DNA of 64,000 nt from Paenibacillus sp. FSL R5-0766 (GCF_037971845.1 NZ_CP150227.1:6448001-6512000); one strand, 5' to 3'; shown: positions 45,135 to 55,247, counted from the first letter of the stretch. A program made the numbers and translations. The notes: generated from the letters alone by a model not told the origin.

Positions 45135-45942
45135 TACGCACCTCCTTCTTGCCTGATCCAGTCAGGAACATAATAATCGCCATCGCAATAATCAAAAAGA
45201 CGGCAATCGTAGAACCCATCCCCCAGTCCTGGGTGACGAGAAAATGCTGTTCAATCGCTGTCCCCAGCGTAATTACACGGTTCCCCGCAATGAGGCGGGT
45301 AATCATGAACAGAGACAGCGCAGGAATAAATACAGCCTGACAGCCTGATTTCACTCCACTAATCGTCAGTGGAAAGATAACCCGGCGGAAGGTCAGCCAC
45401 GATGAGGCTCCCAGATCCCGCGCCGCGTAGATCAACGATGGATTCATTTCTTCCAGCGCATTGAAGATCGGCAAAATCATGAATGGAATGAAAATATACA
45501 CCGAGACAAAGATAAAGCTGAAGTCGGTGAACAAAATCTGCTGTGTACCAATCCCCACGACTTCAAGCAGGGAGTTGGTCAGACCGTACGTTCCGAACAG
45601 GCCGATGAAGGCATACGCTTTTAACAAAAGATTGATCCAGCTTGGCAGAATGATCAGCAGCAACCATAGCTGCTTGTGCTTCGTCCGGGTCAGCATATAC
45701 GCCGTCGGGTAGGAGATTAACAGCGAGAAGGCCGTAATCAGAAATGCATACCAGAACGAACTGAGCGTCATCTGCAAGTACACAGGTGTGAAGAACCGGG
45801 CGTAGTTGCCAAACGTGAAGTTGCCTTCGACGTCGAAGAACGAGTAATAGATGACCAGCAGAACCGGCGCCACAACAAACAACACCATCCATAATACATA
45901 TGGAATCAGATACGCATTGCGTGTGCTGGCCTTAGTCTGCAT
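45109..45942 (-). CDS. potB: Spermidine/putrescine ABC transporter, permease
   Basis: 277-residue permease. It has the first segment [20 protein letters not shown], six segments, and the EAA-type coupling loop [20 protein letters not shown]. The start is placed at ATG 45942, six bases from AAGAGG within the end of potA (11-base overlap). A longer frame to 46029 would overlap potA by about 100 bases and adds a non-hydrophobic extension, so it is rejected. Confidence 0.93.
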   Translation of the reverse strand: MQTKASTRNAYLIPYVLWMVLFVVAPVLLVIYYSFFDVEGNFTFGNYARFFTPVYLQMTLSSFWYAFLITAFSLLISYPTAYMLTRTKHKQLWLLLIILPSWINLLLKAYAFIGLFGTYGLTNSLLEVVGIGTQQILFTDFSFIFVSVYIFIPFMILPIFNALEEMNPSLIYAARDLGASSWLTFRRVIFPLTISGVKSGCQAVFIPALSLFMITRLIAGNRVITLGTAIEQHFLVTQDWGMGSTIAVFLIIAMAIIMFLTGSGKKEVRNGKKRKAV

Positions 45943-47041
45943 GAGCGGCCTCTTGATAGGCTTCGAGTCGTTTGTCGAACTCTTCTTCGGTCTCGTTAAA
46001 GCGCATGACGTGTACAGCTTCCGGGTCAAAATAGAGACCTATCCGTGCGCCGACAACGGCTTTCTTCGTTGAATGAACAAGCCACTCATTGCCCGCATCG
46101 TCGTACGTAGATATCTCGTAATGCACCCCACGGAATAACTGGGAGTCCACATTAACCTTGAGCTTGCCTTGGTCTTCGGTTGTAATCTCCAGATCCTCTG
46201 GACGAATGACAATCTCTACCGGCTCGTCCCGCTGGAGACCCTGATCGACACACTCGTGCTGTGCGCCAGCGAATTCCACCACAAAGTCCTGCTTCATTTT
46301 GCCCGATACAATGTTGGATTCTCCGATAAAGTCTGCTACAAAACGGTTAATCGGCTCATCATAGATATCATTCGGTGTACCGCTTTGTTGAATCACGCCA
46401 CCATTGAGGACAAAAATCTCGTCGGACATCGCCAAGGCTTCCTCCTGATCATGCGTAACAAAGATAAACGTAATGCCCAGTCGCTGTTGCAGCTCCCGCA
46501 GCTCATACTGCATTTCGGTCCGCAGCTTCAGATCGAGTGCCGAGAGCGGCTCATCCAGCAGCAAAATCTCTGGTTCGTTCACAATCGCGCGTGCAATCGC
46601 AACACGTTGTCGTTGTCCACCGGACATTTCACCAATTTCACGGTTCTCATAACCGGACAGATTGACGAATTTGAGGGCTTCCAACACTTTGCTGCGAATT
46701 TCAGCCGTTTTCATCTTTTTGATCCGCAAACCAAAAGCCACGTTCTCAAATACATTCAAATGTGGAAATAACGCATAATCCTGAAATACGGTATTCACTT
46801 GCCTCTGGTGGGCAGGCACCCGGTTGATAAGCGCACCGTTAAAATAAATACTGCCCTGTGTCGGCTCCGCAAAGCCGGCAATCAGCCGCAATATCGTTGT
46901 TTTCCCGCACCCTGACGGGCCAAGAAGCGTATAAAATTTACCCCGCTCAATCTCAAAGCTGACTGCCTTCAATACGGCTTCATCCTGATCGTATTGCTGA
47001 GTCACCGCTTCGAAGCGGATAATCGGTTGTTGTTCTGACAT
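45932..47041 (-). CDS. potA: Spermidine/putrescine ABC transporter, ATP-binding protein
   Basis: 369-residue ATPase. It has Walker [10 protein letters not shown], the signature [16 protein letters not shown], Walker [13 protein letters not shown], and the switch histidine in [12 protein letters not shown]-terminal TOBE domain includes [12 protein letters not shown]. It is first in the pot operon. The upstream 250 bases separate it from the divergent MFS gene and should contain its promoter, which I could not define. Confidence 0.94.
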   Translation of the reverse strand: MSEQQPIIRFEAVTQQYDQDEAVLKAVSFEIERGKFYTLLGPSGCGKTTILRLIAGFAEPTQGSIYFNGALINRVPAHQRQVNTVFQDYALFPHLNVFENVAFGLRIKKMKTAEIRSKVLEALKFVNLSGYENREIGEMSGGQRQRVAIARAIVNEPEILLLDEPLSALDLKLRTEMQYELRELQQRLGITFIFVTHDQEEALAMSDEIFVLNGGVIQQSGTPNDIYDEPINRFVADFIGESNIVSGKMKQDFVVEFAGAQHECVDQGLQRDEPVEIVIRPEDLEITTEDQGKLKVNVDSQLFRGVHYEISTYDDAGNEWLVHSTKKAVVGARIGLYFDPEAVHVMRFNETEEEFDKRLEAYQEAAHAD

Positions 47042-47296
47042 GCTTCACATCGCCCCCTTATACTTGAGGTACATCTTAAGTCTGTACGCCTTCGTTCATG
47101 CATCCTTATAGATAACCCATCTATTATATATGATTCAGGTATATCCGCAATGGTTTTGATGTAAACGCCACGTGTCATTTCTTCTTATTTTCATAAATCC
47201 TGCATACATTACGGGTATATGTCGATATCTACGCATACATTTGGAAAATAAAGCATATTAGGGATTCCATTTTATGTGTGAGAGGAGTCTTGGCTC

Positions 47297-48655
47297 TTGG
47301 AAATTCGTCGTAACCTGCCTTTGCTGATGACCATTTGTTTCTTAAGTCAGATGGGCGGATTCATGATCCTGCCCCTATTTCCTTTGTTTATTGAGGAATT
47401 CGGCCTGTCCGGCTGGATGATGGGGGTTATTTTTGCGCTTTTTTATGTGGGGAAAGTAATTGGTGGCGTTCCTGCAGCAGCAATTTATAAGAAACTAGGT
47501 GGTAAAAAAGCTCTCATCCTCATGCTGATCCTGCTCGCTGTCTGTATGGGCGGCTTTGCGCTGTCTACTGCTGCGGTGTTATTCGGCCTGCTCCGACTTC
47601 TACAGGGGCTCGCTTCCACGGGCCTTACCGTGGTCGTACGTTCCATCATCGGGGATGGAGGAAATGTAGACAACCGCGGCCTGTATAATGGGTATATCAG
47701 CAGCAGTGAGGGCGGCGGCATGGTACTCGGTCCGGTCATAAGTGGCTGGCTCGCGCTGCACTGGCCATTGTCGGTGCCTTTTTTACTCGTTACCGTATGT
47801 TGTCTGATGGCCGTGGTCGCTGCGATGGGGATGAAGACAACGGCACAAGCTAGAGCTAATCATGGATCTGGGGATACGTTAAGTGATCCTCTGATAGAAG
47901 AGCCTTCGGCTGTCGTTAAGCAAAAACCTCTGGACAACTCAGGATACTCAGTGCTCTCCACGGATGAAGTTGTTGTAGAACCCAGCACAATTAACTCCCA
48001 CCCTCATACTACTGTATCGACTGCGCCTCCTTTATCTTCATCACCTTCTGATGCAAAGTATACTCAGGAGGTGCATACAAGGCTTACCCGGCGGCAACAG
48101 CTGATCGGCTACGGTTCGGTACATTTTTTGGAGATGAGCGCGTATGCGGTATTCCTCACCTATTTTGCACTGTATGCAGCTCACATCATGCATTGGGACC
48201 CGTTTACCACCAGTCTCGCCTTCACCGTCTCCGGGATCTCTACTCTTGCCGCTGCTCCCTTTGTTGGTCATCTCTCTGACCGGTTAGGCGATCGTCTGTT
48301 GCTTTGCATGCTCGGCATGTTTCTCATTGGAATCGAAGTTGTTGTATTTCTAAGCACATCCTCCCATCTATGGGTCTACGTTGGCATGTTCATTGGCGGG
48401 GTTGGCGGTGCATGTTACATGGATTCGTTCTTTGCTCATATTGGTGATCATATCCCGGACGAGAGTCGAAGTTCTGTCATAGGCAAAATTGTCTCTGCTG
48501 CCGAGATCGGCTCCATCGTATCTCCACTGGTTGCTGCGTTGCTTACGGAAGTTGGATCGCTTTACGCCGTGTTTGTGTTCAACCTGGTGCTGATCGCTGC
48601 TGCCATTGTAGTTCAGGCCGTGATGCGCAGTCGGTATCGATTGAAAGAGGGGTAG
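47297..48655 (+). CDS. MFS transporter with a long central cytoplasmic loop
   Basis: 452-residue major-facilitator protein with twelve predicted segments. The first half has YVGKVIGGVPAAAIYKKLGGK (motif A-like), and the second half has GHLSDRLGDRL. A polar, serine/threonine/proline-rich loop of about 90 residues (180-270) lies between the halves, longer than usual. The start is TTG 47297, nine bases after GAGGAG. It is divergent from potA. The substrate is unknown; the drug-exporter group is most similar in style. Confidence 0.88.
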   Translation: MEIRRNLPLLMTICFLSQMGGFMILPLFPLFIEEFGLSGWMMGVIFALFYVGKVIGGVPAAAIYKKLGGKKALILMLILLAVCMGGFALSTAAVLFGLLRLLQGLASTGLTVVVRSIIGDGGNVDNRGLYNGYISSSEGGGMVLGPVISGWLALHWPLSVPFLLVTVCCLMAVVAAMGMKTTAQARANHGSGDTLSDPLIEEPSAVVKQKPLDNSGYSVLSTDEVVVEPSTINSHPHTTVSTAPPLSSSPSDAKYTQEVHTRLTRRQQLIGYGSVHFLEMSAYAVFLTYFALYAAHIMHWDPFTTSLAFTVSGISTLAAAPFVGHLSDRLGDRLLLCMLGMFLIGIEVVVFLSTSSHLWVYVGMFIGGVGGACYMDSFFAHIGDHIPDESRSSVIGKIVSAAEIGSIVSPLVAALLTEVGSLYAVFVFNLVLIAAAIVVQAVMRSRYRLKEG

Positions 48656-48681
48656 TCCTTCGTTTGATAAAAAAGGATCAC

Positions 48682-48720
48682 AAAAAATAACCCGCCTGCA
48701 CAATTTAATGTGCAAACGGG
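48682..48720. terminator. Terminator overlapping the nos 3' end
   Basis: CCCGCCTGCACA pairs with TGTGCAAACGGG (48691-48720), and on the minus strand TTATTTTTTG follows. The right arm encodes the last residues of the nitric oxide synthase. It may also stop the converging MFS transcript. Confidence 0.85.
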
Positions 48721-49916
48721 CATTTCATTGGTGCATCTCCGGCCTGTGGCTGGTGATTCTCTATCTGTGCATTCTGCTGCTCGCTGCTTCGCGGCTCTGC
48801 GGCAGATGCCACGCCATCTTTCAGGGTATACGCCTGATCTTGACGGAAAAAGTTCGGCTTCACGATCTCATTACGATAGGAGCTGTGGAAAATATGCGTT
48901 GTCGCCGGGGACACTGGCGGAATTAGCCACACCCAATCTCCGGTTAGCTCACGTCCAGCCTTTTCCTCCCGCTGTTCAAACATAGCAAATTGCGCGGCTG
49001 CCGTGTGGTGATCCACAATGCTCACGCCTGCTTTTTTGAACGAATGCAGCACAGCCACATTCAGCTCTACCAACGCACGGTCCTTCCACAATGTCGTTTC
49101 ACTCGACGTATTCAATCCAAATGCTGCCGCCACCGCAGGCAGCTTGTTATATCGGAACATGTCTGCCAGATTACGGGCGCCAATCTCAGTACCCATATAC
49201 CAACCATTGAACGGAGCTGCTGGATAAGATATACCGCCAATCTCCAGTCGCATATCGGTGATCATCGGCACACCGTACCAGCGCATGCCAAGCTCAGCAA
49301 TCTCCGCTCGCTCCGGGTGTTCAATCATCACTTCCACAATCTCTTCTTCGGGTATAACATACCACTCTGGAGCTTGTCCTTGCGCCTGAATTATGAGCGG
49401 TAACACATCATAGGAGCTACCTGCCCCCTGCCAGCCAAGTGACATCGCCGCCTTGGTCAGTTCCACCGAAGCAGGATCTCCAATAATGCCTTGCTCCGTC
49501 TCATATCCTGCATATCGAATGAGCTGATGATTCCAGAGACGTACCGGAGTTCCATTCGGCCCATCCGGTGGAAGGATGGTAATCATCGGGATTACTTTGC
49601 CACCGTTGGATGCCATATGGATATGATTCATCACAGCATCCGCTGCCGTTCCTACCGTATCAGCGTGACGGGCGTCCACGATCCGCAATTTATCCCAAAA
49701 CAGTCGCCCGATGCAGCGGTTGCTGTTACGCCATGCCATTTTACAACCCTGCTCCAATTCCTCTGTGGTATGCACATAGGTCCCCGTTACTTCGATCTCG
49801 CCCATAACGGCAACAAGCCGGGCCTTTGCGTCTTCACGCGAATGGCCCAGCTCTTCATAACATGTATATATAAACCGTTCAGCTTCTTCCTGCAATTGTT
49901 CCAGGTCTGACCGCAT
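48705..49916 (-). CDS. nos: Bacterial nitric oxide synthase oxygenase
   Basis: Heme enzyme that makes NO from arginine with an external reductase. The 403 residues hold the oxygenase domain only: heme cysteine C68 in AWRNSNRCIGRLFWD, the substrate region LPLIIQAQG, FNGWYMGTEIGARNLAD (substrate glutamate) and WVWLIPPVSPATTHIFH. It is about 40 residues longer than Bacillus NOS because of a polar, glutamine-rich C-terminal tail ending KCPFAH. ATG 49916 is eight bases from GGTGG. It lies just before dps on the same strand; both could serve oxidative-stress defence. Confidence 0.95.
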   Translation of the reverse strand: MRSDLEQLQEEAERFIYTCYEELGHSREDAKARLVAVMGEIEVTGTYVHTTEELEQGCKMAWRNSNRCIGRLFWDKLRIVDARHADTVGTAADAVMNHIHMASNGGKVIPMITILPPDGPNGTPVRLWNHQLIRYAGYETEQGIIGDPASVELTKAAMSLGWQGAGSSYDVLPLIIQAQGQAPEWYVIPEEEIVEVMIEHPERAEIAELGMRWYGVPMITDMRLEIGGISYPAAPFNGWYMGTEIGARNLADMFRYNKLPAVAAAFGLNTSSETTLWKDRALVELNVAVLHSFKKAGVSIVDHHTAAAQFAMFEQREEKAGRELTGDWVWLIPPVSPATTHIFHSSYRNEIVKPNFFRQDQAYTLKDGVASAAEPRSSEQQNAQIENHQPQAGDAPMKCPFAH

Positions 49917-50043
49917 TGTTCATTCCACCATTCTGTACATCTTGAATGCCATCATTATACGGCAAGCACACCGGATTTGTAAGCGAACGGACACTTTGTT
50001 CACGGACTCTACATATCGTTGTCAGGATGCAGGGTGACTTTGC

Positions 50044-50523
50044 TTATTTGCCCAGAAATGCGGTTAACATCCAGACCTCTTTATCCAGCGCAGCGGTGAA
50101 TCCAATCAGCATATCTTCTGTTGCGTTATCTTCCGCTTCTCCTGCTTCGTGAATGCCTTGACGAATGACTTCCACCATCGTGTGCAAATCAGCAACCACC
50201 GACTCTACCATACGCTCAGCAGACAACTGTCCTTGTGCCTCTTCAATTGGAGAAAGACGTAGCTGTTCAGTCATGGTAGCCACCGGACGTCCACCAATAG
50301 CAAGCAAACGTTCTGCAACTTCGTCCATATTTGCCGTAGCCAAGTTGTACAACTCTTCGAATTTGGCATGCAGTGTGAAGAAATGTGGTCCTTGGACATA
50401 CCAGTGGAAGTTATGAAGTTTCGTGTAAAGTACGGACCAGCCTGCGATCTGACGGTTCAGAACTTCTTGAAGTGCTGTGGCGTTGTTAGCAAAAGTGTTG
50501 TTTCTAGTTTGGATTGTGCTCAT
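50044..50523 (-). CDS. dps: Dps-family ferroxidase, DNA-protecting mini-ferritin
   Basis: 159-residue Dps/MrgA protein that oxidizes and stores iron as a dodecamer. Ferroxidase ligands lie in KLHNFHWYVQGPHFFTLHAKFEEL (first part) and NMDEVAERLLAIGGRPVATM. The C-terminal helix is EAGEAEDNATEDMLIGFTAALD. ATG 50523 follows AGAGGGG. A PerR-like operator at 50597-50615 lies at the expected transcription start, next to a perfect TATAAT (50630-50625), so peroxide induction is likely. Confidence 0.95.
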   Translation of the reverse strand: MSTIQTRNNTFANNATALQEVLNRQIAGWSVLYTKLHNFHWYVQGPHFFTLHAKFEELYNLATANMDEVAERLLAIGGRPVATMTEQLRLSPIEEAQGQLSAERMVESVVADLHTMVEVIRQGIHEAGEAEDNATEDMLIGFTAALDKEVWMLTAFLGK

Positions 50524-50883
50524 GGAATTTATCCCCTCTCGAATATAAAAATAGAATTTTAATTTTATAATGAATTGCTTTGGTTCACTTCTTTTAATTT
50601 AGACTTAATCTAAATCTTGTTTTAATTATAACACCGCATATCCTGTTTGGGAAGGCTTTTGCACTGACTTGTAAATGAAGATTCCATGAAGTACAGCTTC
50701 ATAGAAACGTTGGCACACACAACTAACAAAATGATGAATGTAAGCAAATTGTTCCTAAACGATTGGACCTATGATAGACTCATCTGATCAGATTAACCAT
50801 AAATTAGTGAAATAGGATGATACTCATCATAAGGATAGTTACCATTATAGAAAGTTAACTTAGTCACTTTTGCGGAGGTAAAC
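50524..50883. other. Divergent regulatory region between dps and the cupin gene
   Basis: These 360 bases contain no gene. The left third holds the dps promoter and PerR-like box. The right part precedes the cupin gene and shows nothing definable beyond AT-rich sequence. Confidence 0.6.
50597..50615. promoter_or_regulatory. PerR-like operator upstream of dps
   Basis: ATTTAGA-CTTAA-TCTAAAT is a perfect 7-5-7 inverted repeat, the best version of the motif shared with katA and perR. It lies immediately downstream of the dps -10 element TATAAT. Confidence 0.8.
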
Positions 50884-51234
50884 ATGAGGATATTTCAATT
50901 TAAACAAGAGTCAGGGAAAAAGATAACCAAATTTGATTCTAATTTCGTAATGTCACGTATTACGCAGACTAACAAAGCAGCTCATATCGGATGTATGCAC
51001 TTGGCTGAGGGTGGAGTAGTAGGTTATCACCAAGCTGTGGTTCCTCAACTCCTTTTAATAGTAAGCGGAGAGGGCTGGGTAAGAGGTGAAGCAAATGAAT
51101 ACATCAAAGTTCGTTGTGGCGAAGCGGTTCTCTGGGATAAACATGAATGGCACGAAACCAAAACAGAAGCTGGACTCATGGCAATTGTAATTGAAAGCGA
51201 AGAGTTAGACAGCTCATCATTGATGCCTTTATAG
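50884..51234 (+). CDS. Small single-domain cupin protein
   Basis: 116-residue cupin without further domains. The barrel shows AHIGCMHLAEGGVVGYHQAV (first motif, few metal ligands), QLLLIVSGEGWVRG, and GEAVLWDKHEWHETKTEAG (second motif with three histidines). ATG 50884 is five bases from GGAGG. It stands alone between divergent dps and the convergent HAD gene. The function is unknown; small cupins of this kind bind ligands or metals. Confidence 0.85.
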   Translation: MRIFQFKQESGKKITKFDSNFVMSRITQTNKAAHIGCMHLAEGGVVGYHQAVVPQLLLIVSGEGWVRGEANEYIKVRCGEAVLWDKHEWHETKTEAGLMAIVIESEELDSSSLMPL

Positions 51235-51304
51235 AAGGTATAATATAAAAAAGCAGACCTGCACCACACTGGTAGCAGGACTGCTCCTCTATACATAAAT
51301 CTCC

Positions 51305-52042
51305 TTAAACTCGGACGGGTTCGAAAGTCAGAATAGAACTGATTTCTTCATAGCTCGATACTACAAAATGAGGTTGATGATCGGACTCCGGCAGCGCCTC
51401 CCGATGGTTGAACCAGATGACTGTCCAGCCTGCATCCACTGCACCTACCACATCATTACGCCACGAGTCTCCGATGTAATAGCTGGAACGGGCATCAGTC
51501 CCTGTCTGCTTACTCACATATTCGAACAACCTGCGATCCGGCTTCGCATAACCAGTCGTTCCGGAGATGAAGACCAGATGCTCGTCCACGAGACTGAGCA
51601 CATCCAGTGCTTCAAGCTTGCGCCGCTGATGTGCTCCTTCTCCGTTTGTGATTAGACCGACAGTATGACCCTCTGCCTGAAGCCTTCTTATCAGTTCATA
51701 TGCTCCTTCAAAAGGTACTATCTCGAACTGTCTGCTCAGATACTGTGCTTGCAGTTCTTCAGCTTGTCCCGATTGGAGGGATACTCCAAACTCCTCCATC
51801 GTCAGCTCAAACCTCCGACGGCGCATTCGCTCCACCGCATCCGGTTCTGGCACAGCGGACAGATCTTCTTGAGCAGACAGCCAGTCACTATAATAACGAA
51901 AACGATGATAGGCCTCATCATAAGGGAAATTATCCGGCAGGCCGAGAACGTCCTGCAACGCGCCACGAAGCGGCTGCAAGTGATCATATAAGGTATCATC
52001 CACGTCGAAAAATATGTTTTTAGCATCATTCATTTTATCCAT
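51305..52042 (-). CDS. HAD-superfamily hydrolase (subfamily IA)
   Basis: 245-residue phosphatase-like enzyme of the YjjG/pyrimidine-5'-nucleotidase style. Motif I is FFDVDDTLYDH, motif II LITNGEG, motif III lysine GYAKPDRRLFEY, and motif IV YIGDSWRNDVVGA. The helical cap lies between residues about 15 and 100. ATG 52042 has AGGAGG 13 bases upstream, a wide spacing; ATG 52033 is an alternative. It is not in an operon. The substrate is a small phosphorylated metabolite, unspecified. Confidence 0.9.
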   Translation of the reverse strand: MDKMNDAKNIFFDVDDTLYDHLQPLRGALQDVLGLPDNFPYDEAYHRFRYYSDWLSAQEDLSAVPEPDAVERMRRRRFELTMEEFGVSLQSGQAEELQAQYLSRQFEIVPFEGAYELIRRLQAEGHTVGLITNGEGAHQRRKLEALDVLSLVDEHLVFISGTTGYAKPDRRLFEYVSKQTGTDARSSYYIGDSWRNDVVGAVDAGWTVIWFNHREALPESDHQPHFVVSSYEEISSILTFEPVRV

Positions 52043-52207
52043 AATGGTTGTCTATCCTCCTGCTTTTGCGTCCAAAGATTCTCTTCTTACTATATATGTA
52101 TTCATTTGTCCCGTCCAAAAGAGGATTTTTTGCAGCCCTCTCTAGGATAAACCATAGCCAGAGACCTCTGTCTGGCAAAGAATCATTAAATAGTCAGTCT
52201 TATATAT

Positions 52208-52260
52208 AAAAACACCCCATTTCACAACTCATGGTCATGAAATGGGGTGACGCTCTTTTT
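52208..52260 (-). terminator. Terminator of the adenine deaminase gene
   Basis: ACACCCCATTTCA pairs with TGAAATGGGGTG (about 52212-52249). On the minus strand TTTTTATATATA follows. Confidence 0.85.
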
Positions 52261-52269
52261 TAATAAAAT

Positions 52270-54012
52270 CTATTCTACAATCAACGATACAACTTTACCT
52301 GCATTCACATCAATCAGGCCATGGTCCGTAATCTTCAGCGCGGGACTTACCGCAAGGGAGTGCGTGCTAATCGACATGATCGGATTGTAATGCACGTACC
52401 CAAGAGACAACATCGCTGCTCTCAGTTCCTTCACTTGATGGGATACCACTGCAAGTGGTTCCTCCGTCAAAATGCCACCTACGGGAAGTTCCAGATGGGA
52501 CAACACCTTGCCGTCTTCCACCACACAGAACCCACCCTGGCTCGAAATCACTGTGTTAGCTGCCAATATCATATCTTCACGATTACGTCCTACAACCAGC
52601 AGGTTGTGATTATCATGTGAGTATGTCGTTGCAATAGCTCCACGCTTGATGGTGTCTCCACCGATCAGACCATGTGCACGATTGCCGTTCACGCCATAAC
52701 GTTCAAAGGTCGCGATTTGCGCATATCCGCTTTCTTCCCATAACAATTCGCCATCCGCAGACTGGATCGGTGCAATATGTTCTTCCACAAAAGTAGAACC
52801 ATCCTTCACCATCATGACACGGCATTGGTGCTCACCTTCACCAGCGAGATCAACACCTGATCCGCTGACTTTTGGGTCTGACAACTGAATTGCAAAATCT
52901 GTTACGCCCAGCTTCTCCAACTGTACACTCTTATAGAAGTGAGGTGGAAACTGCCCGGTTATGCGTTCCTGCTTATACGGTTCGTAATCGTCATAAGCTT
53001 TGCGGCCGTTTTTGTACACCTGATCAATAGAAAGATCCTCCAGGTTGGATAACAACACATAATCGGCCACTTTGCCTGGGGCCACGCTGCCACGATCGGT
53101 CATTTTCATCCGGGTAGCAGGGGTAGATGTTGCGGCGTAGATCGCATCTTCCGGACGCATCCCCATCTGAATTGCTTTACGTACGATATGATTCAGATGA
53201 CCATGCTCCACCAGTGAATCCGGCATCACATCATCCGTAACAAAGCAGAAATGCTGCGCCACATCATGTTGAATCAGGTACTCCATGACTTCCGGGGTCA
53301 TTGATTTCTCCTGAATTTCAATAAACATACCTGCCGCAATCCGCGCCTGTAATCCCTCAATGCTCTGATGAGTATGATCGGAATCGATACCTGCGTAGAT
53401 CAGTCGATGCAGATCAAGTCCAAGCAGTTTCGGTGTATGTCCTTCGATTACAAGATCCGGATAGTTTTTGCGAATATGCTGTAAAATCTGGTTTGTCTTA
53501 CACTCCGGATCACGGATGACATCGACATAGTTCATGATCTCGCCCAGACAGATGATCTCGCCAGTGGCGAGCAGTACGTCCATATCTTCAATCTCGATCG
53601 AACCACCTGTTGTCTCCATCGGGGTTGCCGGAACGGAACTCGGGATCGCATAGAACATATCCACGGTGGTTTCCCGACTCACAGCCATCATCTCCTGCAC
53701 ACCTTCCAGTCCGAACACATTTGCCATCTCATGCGGTTCTGCGACAATGGATGTTACCCCACAGCCAATCAGACCATGGGAGAAGGTATCCGGTGTCACC
53801 ATGGTACTTTCGATATGCAGATGGATATCAATCAAGCCAGGAATCATGTATCTTCCCCGCGCATCAATGACTTCGTCTGCCTGAATCATCTCAGGTCCAC
53901 CGGGTCCAACATACAGGAATCTGCCGCCCAACACAGCGACGTTGTTCATTTCAAACCGTTTATAATAACTGTTATACACATGTACATTCACAATCAGTTG
54001 ATCTGCACGCAT
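52270..54012 (-). CDS. ade: Adenine deaminase
   Basis: Converts adenine to hypoxanthine and ammonia, feeding purine salvage. The 580 residues match Bacillus AdeC. They carry the metal site IDIHLHIESTMVTP, the family block IVAEPHEMANVFGLEGV, GHTPKLLG, and the C-terminal SHDNHNLLVVGRN and SQGGFCVVED. ATG 54012 follows AAAAAGGAG. It lies 176 bases downstream of the importer ATPase on the same strand with no terminator visible between, so it probably belongs to the same purine transcription unit. Confidence 0.95.
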   Translation of the reverse strand: MRADQLIVNVHVYNSYYKRFEMNNVAVLGGRFLYVGPGGPEMIQADEVIDARGRYMIPGLIDIHLHIESTMVTPDTFSHGLIGCGVTSIVAEPHEMANVFGLEGVQEMMAVSRETTVDMFYAIPSSVPATPMETTGGSIEIEDMDVLLATGEIICLGEIMNYVDVIRDPECKTNQILQHIRKNYPDLVIEGHTPKLLGLDLHRLIYAGIDSDHTHQSIEGLQARIAAGMFIEIQEKSMTPEVMEYLIQHDVAQHFCFVTDDVMPDSLVEHGHLNHIVRKAIQMGMRPEDAIYAATSTPATRMKMTDRGSVAPGKVADYVLLSNLEDLSIDQVYKNGRKAYDDYEPYKQERITGQFPPHFYKSVQLEKLGVTDFAIQLSDPKVSGSGVDLAGEGEHQCRVMMVKDGSTFVEEHIAPIQSADGELLWEESGYAQIATFERYGVNGNRAHGLIGGDTIKRGAIATTYSHDNHNLLVVGRNREDMILAANTVISSQGGFCVVEDGKVLSHLELPVGGILTEEPLAVVSHQVKELRAAMLSLGYVHYNPIMSISTHSLAVSPALKITDHGLIDVNAGKVVSLIVE

Positions 54013-54188
54013 GGGGCATAATCTCCTTTTTCACAAGCATTTCACCGAGATTCGGACTGAACAATGAACCTGCACTTCTTAATCAGATGCACTACACTTG
54101 ATTGCGTACCACTGCCTCGTCCGGAATCACTGAATGAAATGCCTTCTTTGCTGCTCTTATTTCTTAATACTGTTCCTTACATTCACGA

Positions 54189-55247
54189 CTACTCCACCAG
54201 CACAAGCTTGTCCTGTGGGAAGATCAGGCTAACACGTTGCCCGCTAAGGTATGGTGTTTCCATCTCCTGATTTGCTGTAAAGTCACCGAGTTCCGTCTCG
54301 ATCACATACTGATAACTACGTCCCAGATAGGTGCTAACTTTGATAATCCCCGGCAAAGCATTCACCACATCTGCAGAGATATCTCCACTTACGATCAGAT
54401 CATCCGGGCGAATCGCACCTTTGCGTGCACCGGGACGTGCTGTTCCAGGATGCGCAGTTGCTGTAAATGTGCGTCCACCTGCGCTCAGGGTGATTAATTC
54501 ACCTGCATCGCTGCGATCCGCAAATTCAATAAAATTATGGAACCCGATGAATCGTGCTACAAATTCAGTCGCCGGATATTTGAAAATGGTTTCCGGGCGG
54601 TCGAGCTGCTCAACCACGCCTTTGTTCATAATCGCTACCTGATCCGAGATCGAGAAGCACTCTTCCTGGTCATGAGAGACATACAGCGTTGTAATGCCCA
54701 GCTCTTGCTGAATCCGGCGAATCTCCACCCGCATGTTGAGGCGCAGGTTGGCATCCAGGTTACTGAGCGGTTCGTCGAACAAGAGCAGGTCAGGTTCAAT
54801 GACCAATGCACGAGCAATGGCTACACGCTGACGCTGTCCACCGGACAGTTCTTGTGGAAAACGTTTCTCAAATCCATTCAGGTTAACGACTTCCAGGATT
54901 CGCATCACACGGGAAGAGATATCCTTGTCTTTCACCTTGCGCATCCGCAGGCCAAAGGCCACGTTGTCATAGACAGATAGATGCGGGAATAACGCATAAC
55001 TCTGAAATACAAATCCGAAGTTCCGCTTGTTCGCCGGAACCTTCGTATAATCCTTGCCGCCGAACATAAACTTGCCCTGCGATGCTTCCAGAAATCCGGC
55101 GATGAGGCGCAGCGTAGTTGTTTTGCCGCAACCGCTCGGTCCGAGCAGGGAGAGCAGTTTACCTTTTTCCAGCTCCAACTGAAAATCCTTCAGGATTGTC
55201 TGCTTATCGTATGCCACGGATACGTGGTCTAATGTCAGCAATGCCAT
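54189..55247 (-). CDS. ABC transporter ATP-binding protein (PotA-like), purine-linked importer
   Basis: 352-residue ATPase of the spermidine/putrescine type. It has Walker [18 protein letters not shown], the signature [15 protein letters not shown], Walker B LLLFDEPLSNLDANL, the switch SHDQEECF, and a TOBE domain from about 280. The start is ATG 55247 with TTGGAGG eleven bases upstream; an earlier in-frame TTG at 55265 abuts the permease stop and overlaps the ribosome-binding site. It is clearly distinct from potA at 45.9-47.0 kb. Its operon neighbours are a nucleoside hydrolase and adenine deaminase. Confidence 0.92.
   Translation of the reverse strand: MALLTLDHVSVAYDKQTILKDFQLELEKGKLLSLLGPSGCGKTTTLRLIAGFLEASQGKFMFGGKDYTKVPANKRNFGFVFQSYALFPHLSVYDNVAFGLRMRKVKDKDISSRVMRILEVVNLNGFEKRFPQELSGGQRQRVAIARALVIEPDLLLFDEPLSNLDANLRLNMRVEIRRIQQELGITTLYVSHDQEECFSISDQVAIMNKGVVEQLDRPETIFKYPATEFVARFIGFHNFIEFADRSDAGELITLSAGGRTFTATAHPGTARPGARKGAIRPDDLIVSGDISADVVNALPGIIKVSTYLGRSYQYVIETELGDFTANQEMETPYLSGQRVSLIFPQDKLVLVE

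Noticed and set aside
46169..46771. 200-codon open frame on the plus strand
   Set aside because: It is antisense to potA, with no translation signal and a composition typical of a reverse-frame shadow.
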